Positions 46,456-55,649 of a stretch of 64,000 nt of DNA are shown here, piece after piece. Under the pieces are notes generated by a model. That model did no database searches and had not been told where the DNA came from. It saw only the letters and a list, made by a program, of their open reading frames with translations. The translations under genes were made by a program, and so were the position numbers. Origin of the DNA: JAAYYY01 sp964579295 (GTDB taxonomy: Bacteria > Chloroflexota > Anaerolineae > Promineifilales > Promineifilaceae). Location: positions 1-64,000 of the forward strand of contig CAZOGK010000008.1 of the NCBI GenBank assembly GCA_964579295.1. The letters run 5' to 3'. The stretch's first letter is position 1, and each line of letters begins with the position of its first letter.

Positions 46456-47904
46456 ATGCGAGGACTGAGCCGTCACTGGCTGGTAGCGATTATTCTGCTC
46501 GGAGCGCTGCTGCGCTGGCCGTCGCTATTCGCCAATACCTTTCATGCCGACGAGGCGCTCTTCGCGTCTTGGGCCCGGCTCATTGCCGTCTGGCGCGATC
46601 CCTTGCTCGAAAGTCAGCTCGTGGATAAGCCGCCACTCCTCTTCTACCTGCAGGCGCTCTTCTACCCCGTGCTCGGCACGCCCGCGCCGTGGGTAGCCCG
46701 GCTACCCAACTTCATCGCCTCACTCCTGCTTATCCCGCTCACGGCCCAGCTGGGCTGGCGGCTCTATCGCTCCTGGCTGCCCGCTCTGGCCGCCGGGCTT
46801 TTCGTCGCCCTCTCGCCCTACACCGTGCAGTTCAGCGCCACTGCCTTTACCGACCCGCTGCTGGCGTCGCTGCTGGCCGCTTCCCTGCTGGCGACCGTTG
46901 TTGTGCGGTCAGCGCGCCGCGCCTGGTGGGCCGGGCTGCTGCTGGGGCTGGCTCTGGCTACCAAGCACCAGGCGCTCCTTGCCGCGCCGCTGCTGCTGGC
47001 GGCCGGCTGGATGCACAGCTGGCCGCGGCGGCGCTGGGCGGCCTGGCTGGCCGGCCTGCTGGCGCCGCTCGCCGCGCTGCTCATCTGGGACGCCGCGCGC
47101 GCGGCGCCCGCGCTCTGGGCCGTGCAGGGCCAGAACTATGGCGCGCTGCGGCTCGCCTGGTCGTGGGAATTGTGGCCGCGGCTGGAAGAATGGGCCGGCT
47201 GGTGGCAGCTCATGTTCGGCTCCCAGCTCCTCGGCTTTGCTCTGTTGCTGGCGCTGCCCGTCTTCCTTGCCCTGCTGATTTACGACCGCGACTGGTCTAC
47301 CGCCTATGACCAGCTCCTGCTGCTCTACGTGTTGGTCTATGCTGGGCTGCACTGGTTCCTGGCCGTGCCCGTGTGGGACCGCTATCTGCTGCCGCTGGCG
47401 CCGCTGGTCGCGCTGCTGCTCGGCCGCTTTGGTGCGCGCGTCATCACCTTTATCGGGCCGCATCTCGGCTCGGCGCGCCGGGTCGCGGCCGTGCGCGTCG
47501 CCGCCCTCCTCTTTCTCTTCCTGCTGCTGCTGCCGCCGGGGTGGGCGGCGCGGCGCGGCGCCTTTCCCGTGGGCGGCTTTGCGACGGCCGACGGCGGCGC
47601 GGCGTCCCTTACCGCCCTTCTCTATGATGCACCCTATGGCACCGTCCTCTACGACCACTGGTATAGCTGGCAGTGGCGCTACTACCTCTTTGATAGAGGG
47701 GTGCTGATCCACTGGTTCCCCGACCCGGCCGCGCTGGCTACCGACCTGGAAGCGTTCGGCGCGCAGGGGAGCCGCTACCTGGCGCTGCCGGCCGGCCCGG
47801 CCGGTGTCCCGGCCCGCCAGGCGGCGGCGGACGCCGGTTTTTCCACCGTCCCGCTGCAAGCGGCGGGCAGCATTGTCCTCTATCGCCTGGAGGCCGCGCC
47901 ATGA
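46456..47904 (+). CDS. GT-C-fold membrane glycosyltransferase (ArnT/GT39-like)
   Basis: The protein has 482 residues with about ten transmembrane helices. The acidic motif of the first external loop reads NTFHADEALFASWARL, with DE as in ArnT/PMT enzymes, followed by DKPPLLFYLQALFYPVLG, the DKPP motif typical of this family. PNFIASLLLIPLTAQLGWRL also fits. It would use a polyprenyl-phosphate sugar donor. ATG 46456 is chosen; the in-frame ATG at 46378 lies upstream of the promoter-like TATAAT. The stop overlaps the ATG of the YfhO-like gene (ATGA), so the two probably work together. Confidence 0.88.
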   Translation: MRGLSRHWLVAIILLGALLRWPSLFANTFHADEALFASWARLIAVWRDPLLESQLVDKPPLLFYLQALFYPVLGTPAPWVARLPNFIASLLLIPLTAQLGWRLYRSWLPALAAGLFVALSPYTVQFSATAFTDPLLASLLAASLLATVVVRSARRAWWAGLLLGLALATKHQALLAAPLLLAAGWMHSWPRRRWAAWLAGLLAPLAALLIWDAARAAPALWAVQGQNYGALRLAWSWELWPRLEEWAGWWQLMFGSQLLGFALLLALPVFLALLIYDRDWSTAYDQLLLLYVLVYAGLHWFLAVPVWDRYLLPLAPLVALLLGRFGARVITFIGPHLGSARRVAAVRVAALLFLFLLLLPPGWAARRGAFPVGGFATADGGAASLTALLYDAPYGTVLYDHWYSWQWRYYLFDRGVLIHWFPDPAALATDLEAFGAQGSRYLALPAGPAGVPARQAAADAGFSTVPLQAAGSIVLYRLEAAP

Positions 47905-50624
47905 AGCTGCCGCGCTGGCTGCCCTTCCTCTTGCTGGCCGCGGCCATCGTCCTCTTCCTGCACCGGCTGACCCTGACCAACCGCATTCTCGCGCGCGGCG
48001 ACGTCTTTCTCTACTTCTATCCGTACTGGGAAGCCGCGTCGGCGGCGCTGCGCCAGGGGCGGCTGCCGTTGTGGAACCCGTACTTGTTCATGGGCGCGCC
48101 GCTGCTGGCAAATAGCCAGGTGGGCTTCTTCTACCCGCTCAACTGGCCGCTCTGGCTGCTGCTGCCCGTGCCCTATGCTGCCACGGCGACCATTCTACTG
48201 CATCTGTTGTTGGCCGGCGCCGGCTGCTATCTGCTGGCGCGCCGCGCGCTGCGCCTGAGCGCCGCCGCCGGGCTGCTGGCCGCCCTCGTGTTTGCCCTCG
48301 GCGGCTACCTCACCGCGCAGGTAGAGCATCTCAACCAGCTGCAGGGGCTTGCCTGGCTGCCCTGGGCGCTGCTCGTTATGGGCGTGCCCGGCGACTGGCG
48401 CGGGCAGCGCGCTTTCACCCGTCGCCTCGCCGCCCTCGCCTTCGTCCTGGCGCTGCAGCTTGCCGCCGGCCACAGCCAGACCGTGCTGATTACCGGCGTC
48501 GCGCTCTTCCTCTGGGGACTGGGTAGCATTGCGCCGGCGCGGTCGTGGCGCGCCGGCCTCACGCCGCTGGCCGGCCTGGCCAGCGCCGCCGCTCTGGCCG
48601 CCGCGCTGGCGGCCGTGCAGCTGCTGCCGACGCTGGAGCTGGCGCGCCTGTCCAGCCGCCAGGGTGGGCTGCCGCTTGACGAGGCGCTCAGCTTCTCGCT
48701 GCACCCGCTTCTGCTCGGCCGGGCGTTGCTGCCCGGCTATGGCGAGGCGCTCTTCACCGAATATGTCACCTTTCTGCCGCTCACGGCGCTGCTGCTGGCG
48801 GCTGCTGGCGCCTGGCGCTGGCGCGCCGAGCGTTCGCTGGCGCCACCACTGCTGCTGCTGGCGGCCGGCCTTTTCCTGGCGCTGGGGCGCTTCAACCCCG
48901 TAGCCATTGGGCTGGCCTGGCTGCCCGGCTTCAATCTCTTTCGCGCTCCGGCGCGCTGGCTGGCGCTCTATGCGCTCGGCGCGGCGCTCCTGGCCGGCGC
49001 TGGCTGGCAGCGCTGGCGCGGCGCAGACGAGCTGCCGGCGCGCCCTATGAAATGGGCGGTCGCTGCCATCCTTTTGCTTGGAGGCTGGAGCATTCTCGCG
49101 CCCACGTTGGCCCGCTTCGTGCCCACGGCGGCGGAGGCGCCGGTAACGCTGCCCTTGCCGCTGACGCTGGTGGGCTGGCTGCTGGAGCTGCTGCTGGCCT
49201 CTTTCCTGGTGCGGCAAAGACGGCGGCGCTGGGCCCCGCTGGCGCTGCTGGCGCTGGCCCTCGCCGCTCTCTATCTCGGCGGGCGCGCGCTGCCCTACCA
49301 CCGGCTGGCGACCGCGCCGCAGGCCTATTTCTCGCTGCGCCCGCCGGTTGCCCGGCTGCAGGCAGCGGCTTGTGTTGGCGCAGCCGGTTGCCCGCAGCCG
49401 CCGGGCCGCGTGCTCAGCCTCTCCAACATCTTCTTCGACGTGGGTGATATGGCCGAGCTACAGGGCGCTTATGGTCCCTACCTCGACGAACCCGCCTTCC
49501 AGCAATTGCTCGTCGCCGTCAAACATAAAGAGGTGCTGGACCCCAACCTGCCGCTGGCCTATCGCCTGCCCTCTGTCGATGGCTTTGACGGCGGCATCCT
49601 GCCACTGCAGGCCTACAGCCAGCTTACCGCCCTCCTGCTGCCGCCCGGGCAGATGACGACCGATGGCCGGCTGCGCGAGTTCCTGCCGGCTGTCCCCGAG
49701 GCCCGCTGGCTGGACCTGTTCCAGGCGCAATATCTGATTACAGACAAGACGGCCGATGTCTGGCGCGATGGTGTCTTCTTCGACCGCCAGCATCCCGTGC
49801 GGCTTGCCGTGGGGGAGGCGGCGCCGGTGGGATCCCTGCCGCCCTTTGCGGCCACAGCCATCTGGCTGCTGGCGGACGGGCCGGGGGCGCTGCTGGCAAC
49901 GGCCGGCGAAAGCCGCTGGGAGCTGGCGGCGGTAGAGCGCGCCGCCGGTCTCTGGGAGGCGCGCCTGCCGCAGCCCGCGACGCTCGACAGCCTGACGCTG
50001 CAGGCGACGGCTGCGCCGTGGCAGGTGGAAGGGCTGGCCCTGGTAGACGAGCATGACGGGGCATTCCAGCCGCTGGTCCCCGGCGCTTACCGGCTGCTCC
50101 ACTCTGGCGACGTGAAAATCTATGAGAACGGCGACGTGTTGTCGCGCGCTTTTGTCGTCCACCGCTGGCAATGGCAGCCCGACGTTACCGCCAGCGTCGC
50201 CGCGCTGGCAGCGCCAGACTTTGACGTGCGGCGCGAGGCCGTGCTGCTGGGTGAGGGGCAGGCGGCGGGCGGCGCGGACGCGAGCGGTGCGGCCCTCAGC
50301 AGCCGGGCGACGATTACCGCCTACGAGCCGGAGCTGGTGCGCATCGCAGTGGAGATGGCCGGCGACGGCCTGCTCCTGCTCACCGACGCGGCCTATCCGG
50401 GTTGGACGGCTACCGTGGACGGCGCGCCGGCGACCATCTACCAGGCGAACGGGCTGTTCCGCGGCGTGCTGCTGGCGGGCGGGACCCACGAGGTCGTCTT
50501 TCGCTATGAGCCGGCCTCGCTGCGGCAAGGCACGGCCATCTCGACGCTGGCCCTGCTCGTCTGGCTGGCGCTGCTTACGGCTGGCAGGGTGGGCCGTGCC
50601 GGTCGAGCAGATATTCGGAAATAG
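47901..50624 (+). CDS. YfhO-like large membrane protein (GT-C superfamily)
   Basis: The protein has 907 residues with roughly 12 transmembrane helices in the first 460 and a last one at about 883-900. The opening loop LARGDVFLYFYPYWEAASAA and LPLWNPYLFMGAPLLANSQ are the YfhO/GT-C signature. A large soluble extracytoplasmic region (about 465-870) ends DAAYPGWTATVDGAPATIYQ, the characteristic YfhO C-terminal strand block. Family members are linked to glycosylation of cell-surface polymers in Gram-positive bacteria. It is coupled to the upstream GT-C gene, and its last 50 nt overlap the 3' end of the oppositely oriented VanY-like gene. Confidence 0.87.
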   Translation: MKLPRWLPFLLLAAAIVLFLHRLTLTNRILARGDVFLYFYPYWEAASAALRQGRLPLWNPYLFMGAPLLANSQVGFFYPLNWPLWLLLPVPYAATATILLHLLLAGAGCYLLARRALRLSAAAGLLAALVFALGGYLTAQVEHLNQLQGLAWLPWALLVMGVPGDWRGQRAFTRRLAALAFVLALQLAAGHSQTVLITGVALFLWGLGSIAPARSWRAGLTPLAGLASAAALAAALAAVQLLPTLELARLSSRQGGLPLDEALSFSLHPLLLGRALLPGYGEALFTEYVTFLPLTALLLAAAGAWRWRAERSLAPPLLLLAAGLFLALGRFNPVAIGLAWLPGFNLFRAPARWLALYALGAALLAGAGWQRWRGADELPARPMKWAVAAILLLGGWSILAPTLARFVPTAAEAPVTLPLPLTLVGWLLELLLASFLVRQRRRRWAPLALLALALAALYLGGRALPYHRLATAPQAYFSLRPPVARLQAAACVGAAGCPQPPGRVLSLSNIFFDVGDMAELQGAYGPYLDEPAFQQLLVAVKHKEVLDPNLPLAYRLPSVDGFDGGILPLQAYSQLTALLLPPGQMTTDGRLREFLPAVPEARWLDLFQAQYLITDKTADVWRDGVFFDRQHPVRLAVGEAAPVGSLPPFAATAIWLLADGPGALLATAGESRWELAAVERAAGLWEARLPQPATLDSLTLQATAAPWQVEGLALVDEHDGAFQPLVPGAYRLLHSGDVKIYENGDVLSRAFVVHRWQWQPDVTASVAALAAPDFDVRREAVLLGEGQAAGGADASGAALSSRATITAYEPELVRIAVEMAGDGLLLLTDAAYPGWTATVDGAPATIYQANGLFRGVLLAGGTHEVVFRYEPASLRQGTAISTLALLVWLALLTAGRVGRAGRADIRK

Positions 50625-51483
50625 TCAGCTGATTTTCGTATAGCAGAGTGGCAAGCTCCGGGCCGACATAGCGGAAATGCCACGGCTCATAGTTGAAGCC
50701 GGTCTCTTCATAACGCCCGTCGGGGTAGCTCATGGTGAAGCCATAGTCGTGGGCGTGCGCCGCCAGCCATTTGCCCTCGCCGGAAACGGCAAAGGCCGGG
50801 TGGAACTCGATGAATGGCTCGCCGACCATAGTGGGCAGGTCGGGCGTGCTAAAATCTACCGTGGTGCCTAACTGGTGCTCGCTGTGGCCGGCGCGGGCGC
50901 TGATATTCTGTACCCAGTCGGGAAACTGCTCGGCCCACTTGTTGCGCGCCGCCGCCTGGTCGTAGTAGCTGCGGAAGCCGGAGACGACGAACGGACGCAG
51001 CTCGGCTTCGTGCATGGCGGCGATCAGCTCCTGCAGTGGCGCGATAATCAACGCTCGCACCTGGGTCGGGTAGCCGCGGGTGACCGCCGAGGGAAAGTAG
51101 TCGCCCAGGGCTACCAGGTCGTCGGGCCGGTACGCGGCGCTCAGCCCATACTCATGGCTGACCAGCGGCAGCAAGTCGTTGGCGGCGGGAGTTCGCTCCT
51201 GGCAGAGGGGGATGGCCGTGGCGGTCGGCCTCGGCGTCACCGTGGGCGTGGGTGTGCTGGTTGGCGTAAGCGTGGGCGTATCCGTCGGCGTGGGCGTGCG
51301 CGTGCCTGTCGGCGACGGCTCCGGGGACGGCGTGGGGGTCTGGGCCGCGGCCGCCATGGTGGCCGTCGCGGCGACCGTGGGCGCGGCAGCCACGGCAGTG
51401 CCCGCCGCCGGCTCAGTCGTGGGAGAGGGTGCGCAGCCGGCGAGCGCCAGCAGCAGGATGAGCGCCAGAAAGATGGTGCGCAC
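50575..51483 (-). CDS. VanY-type D-alanyl-D-alanine carboxypeptidase lipoprotein (M15 family)
   Basis: The protein has 302 residues. A signal peptide with lipobox LAGC (Cys17) is followed by a Thr/Pro linker (about 45-92) and an M15B domain (about 100-290). Zinc and catalytic residues are in HSEHQLGTTVDF (His, Asp) and NYEPWHFRYVG (Glu, His), with SGFRSYYDQ upstream. It trims the terminal D-Ala of peptidoglycan stem peptides outside the membrane. The GTG start lies 8 nt after the hydantoinase B stop, in one operon. Its 3' end overlaps the YfhO gene tail-to-tail by 50 nt. Confidence 0.9.
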   Translation of the reverse strand: MRTIFLALILLLALAGCAPSPTTEPAAGTAVAAAPTVAATATMAAAAQTPTPSPEPSPTGTRTPTPTDTPTLTPTSTPTPTVTPRPTATAIPLCQERTPAANDLLPLVSHEYGLSAAYRPDDLVALGDYFPSAVTRGYPTQVRALIIAPLQELIAAMHEAELRPFVVSGFRSYYDQAAARNKWAEQFPDWVQNISARAGHSEHQLGTTVDFSTPDLPTMVGEPFIEFHPAFAVSGEGKWLAAHAHDYGFTMSYPDGRYEETGFNYEPWHFRYVGPELATLLYENQLTISEYLLDRHGPPCQP

Positions 51484-51491
51484 GCCGGCTC

Positions 51492-53075
51492 TCAGGATTC
51501 GGGCGCGCCCCAGCCGCCGCCGCCCGGCGTCGCCACGTGCAGGATAGCGCCCGCCGGGAGTGCCAGCGTGGCCTTGCCCGCTACTTCGCTACGTTCTCCC
51601 GCCAGCTCCAGCCAGTTTTCGCCGCATTGGCCAGGCTCGCCGTCCTGCAGGCCATACGGCGGGCGGCGGCGGCGCTCGCTGGTCACGGTGACCGTGGCCG
51701 GCGCCAGGAACTGTAGCGCGCGAACAACGCCGTCACCGCCCGCGTAGCGCCCGCGGCCGCCCGACCCGGCGCGCAGGCAATAGGCCGTCACTCGCACCGG
51801 CAGGCTGTGTTCCAGCGCTTCCACCGGCGTATTGCGTGTATTGCTCATGTGCACGTGCAAGCCGCTGGCGCCGGCTGCAGCCGGGCCGGCGCCGCCGCCG
51901 CCGCCAATCGTCTCATAATAGGCAAATGGCTCGCCATCGACGACGCCGCCAAAGCTGACATTGTTCATCGTTCCCTGGCTGGCGGCAGGGATGATGGCGG
52001 GCAGCGCCTGGGCCAGGGCGCCAAAGACGACGTCGACCACGCGCTGCGACGTTTCTACGTTGCCGGCGGCCACCGCGTGCGGCGGAGCCGGGTCGAGCAG
52101 AGAGCGCGGCGGAATCCGCACGCTCAGCGGCTGAAAGGCGCCCTCATTCATGGGCAGCTCGCTGCCCAGCAGCGCCAGCGCCACACAGCGCACACAATAG
52201 GCCACCGCCGACTGCACGATGGCCGGCACGGCGTTGAGGTTGCCGGCGACGGCCGGCGCCGTGCCGCGGAAATCGGCCGCCAGCCGCCCCTCGCCAATCT
52301 CCAGCGTCACCGCGATGGGCACGGCACTATCACTTTGCCCGTCGTCGTCCAGGTAGTCGCGGAAGCTGTAGCGCCCCGGCGGGCAGCGGCGCAGCGCTGC
52401 TTCCGTCATCTGGCGCGCATAGCCGATAAGCGCAGCCGCCTGCGCCAGCATCGTCTCCAGGCCGTAGCGCTCGCGGATGGCTTCCAGGCGGGCGGCCCCG
52501 GTGGCGTGCGCCGCCAGCTGGGCGGCCAGGTCGCCAGCCCGCTCGCCCGGCGTGCGCACATTGCGCAGGATCAGCCGCCAAAGCGCCTCATTGCGCTCGC
52601 CCGCGGCGACCAGTTTCACCGGTGGGATAATCAACCCTTCCTGGTAGAGTTCAACGCTGCTGGGCATGGAGCCGGGCGCCATGCCGCCCACGTCGGCGTG
52701 GTGCGCGCGGCTGGCGACAAAGAAGGCGGGCTCGTGCGCGCCGGGGGCAAAGACCGGCGAGACCAGGGTTATGTCCGGCAGATGCGTGCCGCCCAGATAG
52801 GGATCGTTGAGAATGACGACGTCGCCCGGCGCAAACGGCGCGGCGTGGGCCAGGGCGGCGCGCACGGAAGCGGGCATAGCGCCGAGATGGACGGGGATGT
52901 GCGCCGCCTGCCCCAGCATTTGTCCATCGCCGAGGAAGAGGGCGCAGCTAAAATCCAGCCGCTCTTTGATATTGGGGCTGTAGGCCGCCCGCTCCAGCGT
53001 GAGGCCCATCTCTTCGGCCACGGAGGCAAAGAGGTGGTGGAAAATGGAGAGCGTCGCCGCCGCTGGAGCCTGCAC
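51492..53075 (-). CDS. Hydantoinase B/oxoprolinase family protein
   Basis: The protein has 527 residues of the HyuB family. Characteristic blocks are FASVAEEMGLTLERAAYSPN, IKERLDFSCALF, GDVVILNDPYLGGTHLPDI, FFVASRAHHADVGGMAPGSM and YETIGGGGGA near the C-terminus. HyuB normally pairs with an ATP-dependent HyuA subunit to open hydantoins or 5-oxoproline. No HyuA gene is adjacent, so this is an orphan subunit in this window. The GTG start overlaps the stop of the phosphoribosyltransferase gene by one base. Confidence 0.92.
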   Translation of the reverse strand: MQAPAAATLSIFHHLFASVAEEMGLTLERAAYSPNIKERLDFSCALFLGDGQMLGQAAHIPVHLGAMPASVRAALAHAAPFAPGDVVILNDPYLGGTHLPDITLVSPVFAPGAHEPAFFVASRAHHADVGGMAPGSMPSSVELYQEGLIIPPVKLVAAGERNEALWRLILRNVRTPGERAGDLAAQLAAHATGAARLEAIRERYGLETMLAQAAALIGYARQMTEAALRRCPPGRYSFRDYLDDDGQSDSAVPIAVTLEIGEGRLAADFRGTAPAVAGNLNAVPAIVQSAVAYCVRCVALALLGSELPMNEGAFQPLSVRIPPRSLLDPAPPHAVAAGNVETSQRVVDVVFGALAQALPAIIPAASQGTMNNVSFGGVVDGEPFAYYETIGGGGGAGPAAAGASGLHVHMSNTRNTPVEALEHSLPVRVTAYCLRAGSGGRGRYAGGDGVVRALQFLAPATVTVTSERRRRPPYGLQDGEPGQCGENWLELAGERSEVAGKATLALPAGAILHVATPGGGGWGAPES

Positions 53076-53629
53076 TAGCTGGCTTCGACGAAGACAGGCA
53101 GGTTGCCCAGCGCCACGATGTCTCCCCAGTCGTTCTCGCCCTCGGTAAATACGGCTGCCACTCTGGCAACGCTGCCGCCCGCCTTGCGCACGACCTCCTG
53201 CATCCCTTCTAGCGTGCTGCCGGTGCTGACCACATCGTCTATGACGATGGCCCGTTTGCCGTGCACGCGCTCAAAATCTTTCTCGTCCAGGTAGAGCGTC
53301 TGCTTCTTGCCCGTGGTAATCGACACCGTATCGGCGCTAATTGCCTGGCCCATATAGGTCTTATAGGCCTTGCGCAGGACGACATAGGGCAGCCCCATCA
53401 GCGCGCTCATCTCGTAGACCAGCGGCATGCTCTTCGCTTCCGCCGTCAGCAGCACGTCGGCCTCTACGTCTTTCAGCCGTTCGGCCAGCGCCGCCGCCGC
53501 CGCCTTTGCCACGTAGGTATCGCCGAGCATGTTGAAAATGGCAATACGCACCCCGGGCGCCACTTCAAAGAGGGGCAGGTGACGTGTGAGGCCGGCGACT
53601 TCAACAGTGTAGACGTCCCGCGTGCTCAT
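53075..53629 (-). CDS. Adenine-phosphoribosyltransferase-like PRTase
   Basis: The protein has 184 residues. The PRPP-binding signature is RAIVIDDVVSTGSTLEGM (about 127-144). The fold of apt/xpt-type enzymes is recognisable (DVLLTAEAKSMPLVYEMSAL, PYVVLRKAYKTYMG, SITTGKKQTLYLDEKD). It would convert a purine base and PRPP to the nucleotide, or act as a purine-responsive regulator; the base specificity is uncertain. ATG 53629 has AAGGAG nine nt upstream. It heads the operon with hydantoinase B and the VanY-like gene. It is divergent from the quinone reductase. Confidence 0.9.
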   Translation of the reverse strand: MSTRDVYTVEVAGLTRHLPLFEVAPGVRIAIFNMLGDTYVAKAAAAALAERLKDVEADVLLTAEAKSMPLVYEMSALMGLPYVVLRKAYKTYMGQAISADTVSITTGKKQTLYLDEKDFERVHGKRAIVIDDVVSTGSTLEGMQEVVRKAGGSVARVAAVFTEGENDWGDIVALGNLPVFVEAS

Positions 53630-53766
53630 GGACGGCAGCTCCTTCTCGGCGAACTCCAGGCAAGAAAACAGTAGTGACCGCGAAAGTTTACCTGTTCCCG
53701 GCAGCGGTGCCAACTCGCCTGAGCCCGGCTACAATGGTGCTCGATAACCGCGTCAAGGAGGCAGCC

Positions 53767-54750
53767 ATGCGCGCAATCACAGTATACGGGGGCCGGCCCG
53801 GCGAACCGCCCGCGCTTGTCTGGGAGGAGGCGCCCGATCCAACCTACGGCCCGGAGGAAGTCCTGGTCGAGGTTCGGGCTGCCGGCGTTAACCGCGCCGA
53901 TCTGCACCAGGCGCGTGGCGGCTATGCCCCGCCGGCCGGCGCCAGCGACATCCTCGGCCTGGAGATTGCCGGCGACATCGTGGCTGTGGGCGCGCAGGTA
54001 ACGGGCTGGCAGCCCGGCGACCGGGTCTGCGCGCTGCTGCCCGGCGGCGGCTACGCCACACTGGCGGCGGTCCCGGCGGCGATGCTGCTGCCGCTTCCGG
54101 ACGACTGGGATTACGTGCAGGGGGCCGCCGTACCCGAAGCCTGGTATACGGCATTTATCAACCTGTTTATGGAGGGGGAGCTGAAAGCGGGCCAGCGCGT
54201 GCTCATCCATGCCGGCGGCAGCGGCGTGGGCACGGCCGCCATTCAGCTAGCCCGCGTGGCCGGCGCCGACGTGTTCATCACCGCCGGCCAGGAGCAGAAG
54301 CTGGCCCGCGGCCGCGAGCTTGGCGCCCGGCTGGCCGTGAACTACAAGGAGAGCGATTTCGGCGAGCTCATCCATGCCGCGACGGAGGGCGAGGGCGTCG
54401 ATCTCATCCTCGATCCGGTTGGCGCCGACAACCTGGAGCGCAACCTGAAGCTGCTGCGCGCCAACGGGCGTCTCGTGCAGATTGGCCTGCTCAGCGGCGC
54501 CAGGGCATCCATTGACCTGGGACTGGTGCTGGGGAACTCCCTGCACATTGTCGGCTCGCGCCTGCGACCCCGCCCGCTTGCCGAGAAGATCGCCATCACC
54601 CGGCGCTTTGCAGCGGAGGTCTGGCCCCTCTTGCTCAGCGGCGAACTGGCGCCGGTGATAGACAGCGTCTTTGCCATGGAGGATGCCGGCGCCGCCCACG
54701 ACTACGTGCGGCAGAATCGCAACCTGGGCAAGGTCATCCTGCGCCGTTAG
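53767..54750 (+). CDS. NAD(P)H:quinone oxidoreductase (QOR/PIG3-like MDR)
   Basis: The protein has 327 residues. The GroES-like part contains VLVEVRAAGVNRADLHQARG and DILGLEIAGDIVAVG. The NADP loop is VLIHAGGSGVGTAAIQLAR, and VDLILDPVGADNLERNL and the ending AHDYVRQNRNLGKVILRR follow. No zinc ligands are present. PIG3-type members (AGGVNRADxxQRxGxY) reduce quinones one electron at a time. AAGGAGG stands 6 nt before ATG 53767, and TACAAT at 53730-53735 could be the -10. It converges with the Crp-family gene; their ends overlap by 4 nt. Confidence 0.93.
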   Translation: MRAITVYGGRPGEPPALVWEEAPDPTYGPEEVLVEVRAAGVNRADLHQARGGYAPPAGASDILGLEIAGDIVAVGAQVTGWQPGDRVCALLPGGGYATLAAVPAAMLLPLPDDWDYVQGAAVPEAWYTAFINLFMEGELKAGQRVLIHAGGSGVGTAAIQLARVAGADVFITAGQEQKLARGRELGARLAVNYKESDFGELIHAATEGEGVDLILDPVGADNLERNLKLLRANGRLVQIGLLSGARASIDLGLVLGNSLHIVGSRLRPRPLAEKIAITRRFAAEVWPLLLSGELAPVIDSVFAMEDAGAAHDYVRQNRNLGKVILRR

Positions 54751-55472
54751 CCGCCGCCCATCTGGATCAGATTGCGCAGGGCGCGCTCGTCCAGAATCGT
54801 GATCTGCCGTCCTTTCACGGCCACCCACTGGGCGCGGCGGAAGCGGCCCAGCGTCTTGTTGATGCTGACCCGCGTGGCGCCCGTCATCTCGGCCAGGTCT
54901 GTCTGCGTCAGCGTCAGGTCAATCACCATCCCGTCGCCGCTCTTGCGCCCGTAGCGCTGCGAAAGGTTGAGCAGCGTCCGCGCCAGCCGGCCATTGAGGT
55001 CGAGGAAAAAGACGTCGTTAATCTGGTCGTTGAGGTGGCGGATGCGCCGCGCCAGTGTCTGCAGGACGTGGTAGGCGAATTCCGGGTTTTCGCCGAGAAA
55101 GCGAATGAAGTCATCGCGGTGCAGCGTTACGGTCTGCGTCGGCTGCAGCGCTTCCGCCGTGGCCGAGCGCGGCGCATCGTCCAGCAGCGCCAGCTCGCCG
55201 AAGAAATCGCCGGCGCCGAGGATGGCAAGCAGCGCTTCCTGCCCATCGGGCGTCGCGCTGAAGATTTTCACGGTTCCTTCGGTGATGATGTACAGCAGCC
55301 CGCCGGGGTCGCCGAGGTGAAAGATGACCTGCCCGCTGCTGAAGCGGCGCGGTACGAGTCGCTCCGCAAGTTCGCGCAATTCATCCGGCGCAAGCCGGAC
55401 GAAGAAAGGCACGTTTTTCAACGCCTCGGCCGAGGGTTCAATTTGACCTGGCATTTCCTCGCTCTTCCTCAT
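54747..55472 (-). CDS. Crp/Fnr-family transcriptional regulator
   Basis: The protein has 241 residues. The cyclic-nucleotide-binding domain (about 22-140) has GQVIFHLGDPGGLLYIITEG and the FGELALLDDAPRSATAEAL phosphate-cassette region. A long dimer helix (about 125-155) and the Crp winged helix follow (about 165-225), with LTQTDLAEMTGATRVSINKTLGRF as recognition helix. No cysteine cluster is present, so it is more CRP- than FNR-like. ATG 55472 is taken; ATG 55454 is nearly as good. Its target genes are not identifiable. Confidence 0.92.
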   Translation of the reverse strand: MRKSEEMPGQIEPSAEALKNVPFFVRLAPDELRELAERLVPRRFSSGQVIFHLGDPGGLLYIITEGTVKIFSATPDGQEALLAILGAGDFFGELALLDDAPRSATAEALQPTQTVTLHRDDFIRFLGENPEFAYHVLQTLARRIRHLNDQINDVFFLDLNGRLARTLLNLSQRYGRKSGDGMVIDLTLTQTDLAEMTGATRVSINKTLGRFRRAQWVAVKGRQITILDERALRNLIQMGGG

Positions 55473-55649
55473 CCATCTTCCCAATGGATCGTCTGGCTGG
55501 CTGTAACCAGCGCAGATGGGTAACCGCATTGTAACTCAATGGCAGCCAAAGCGGAAACAAGTTCTGCGCCTATGGGTGAGATTCTGGCTCTCGCGCGGCG
55601 GCGAAGAGAGTTGCCGTGTCCGCAGCGCCGGCGTCCCGTTGGCCAGCGG

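Noticed and set aside
51807..53078. 423-codon plus-strand frame opposite hydantoinase B
   Set aside because: The minus-strand product has the full HyuB motif set; the plus-strand frame has none.
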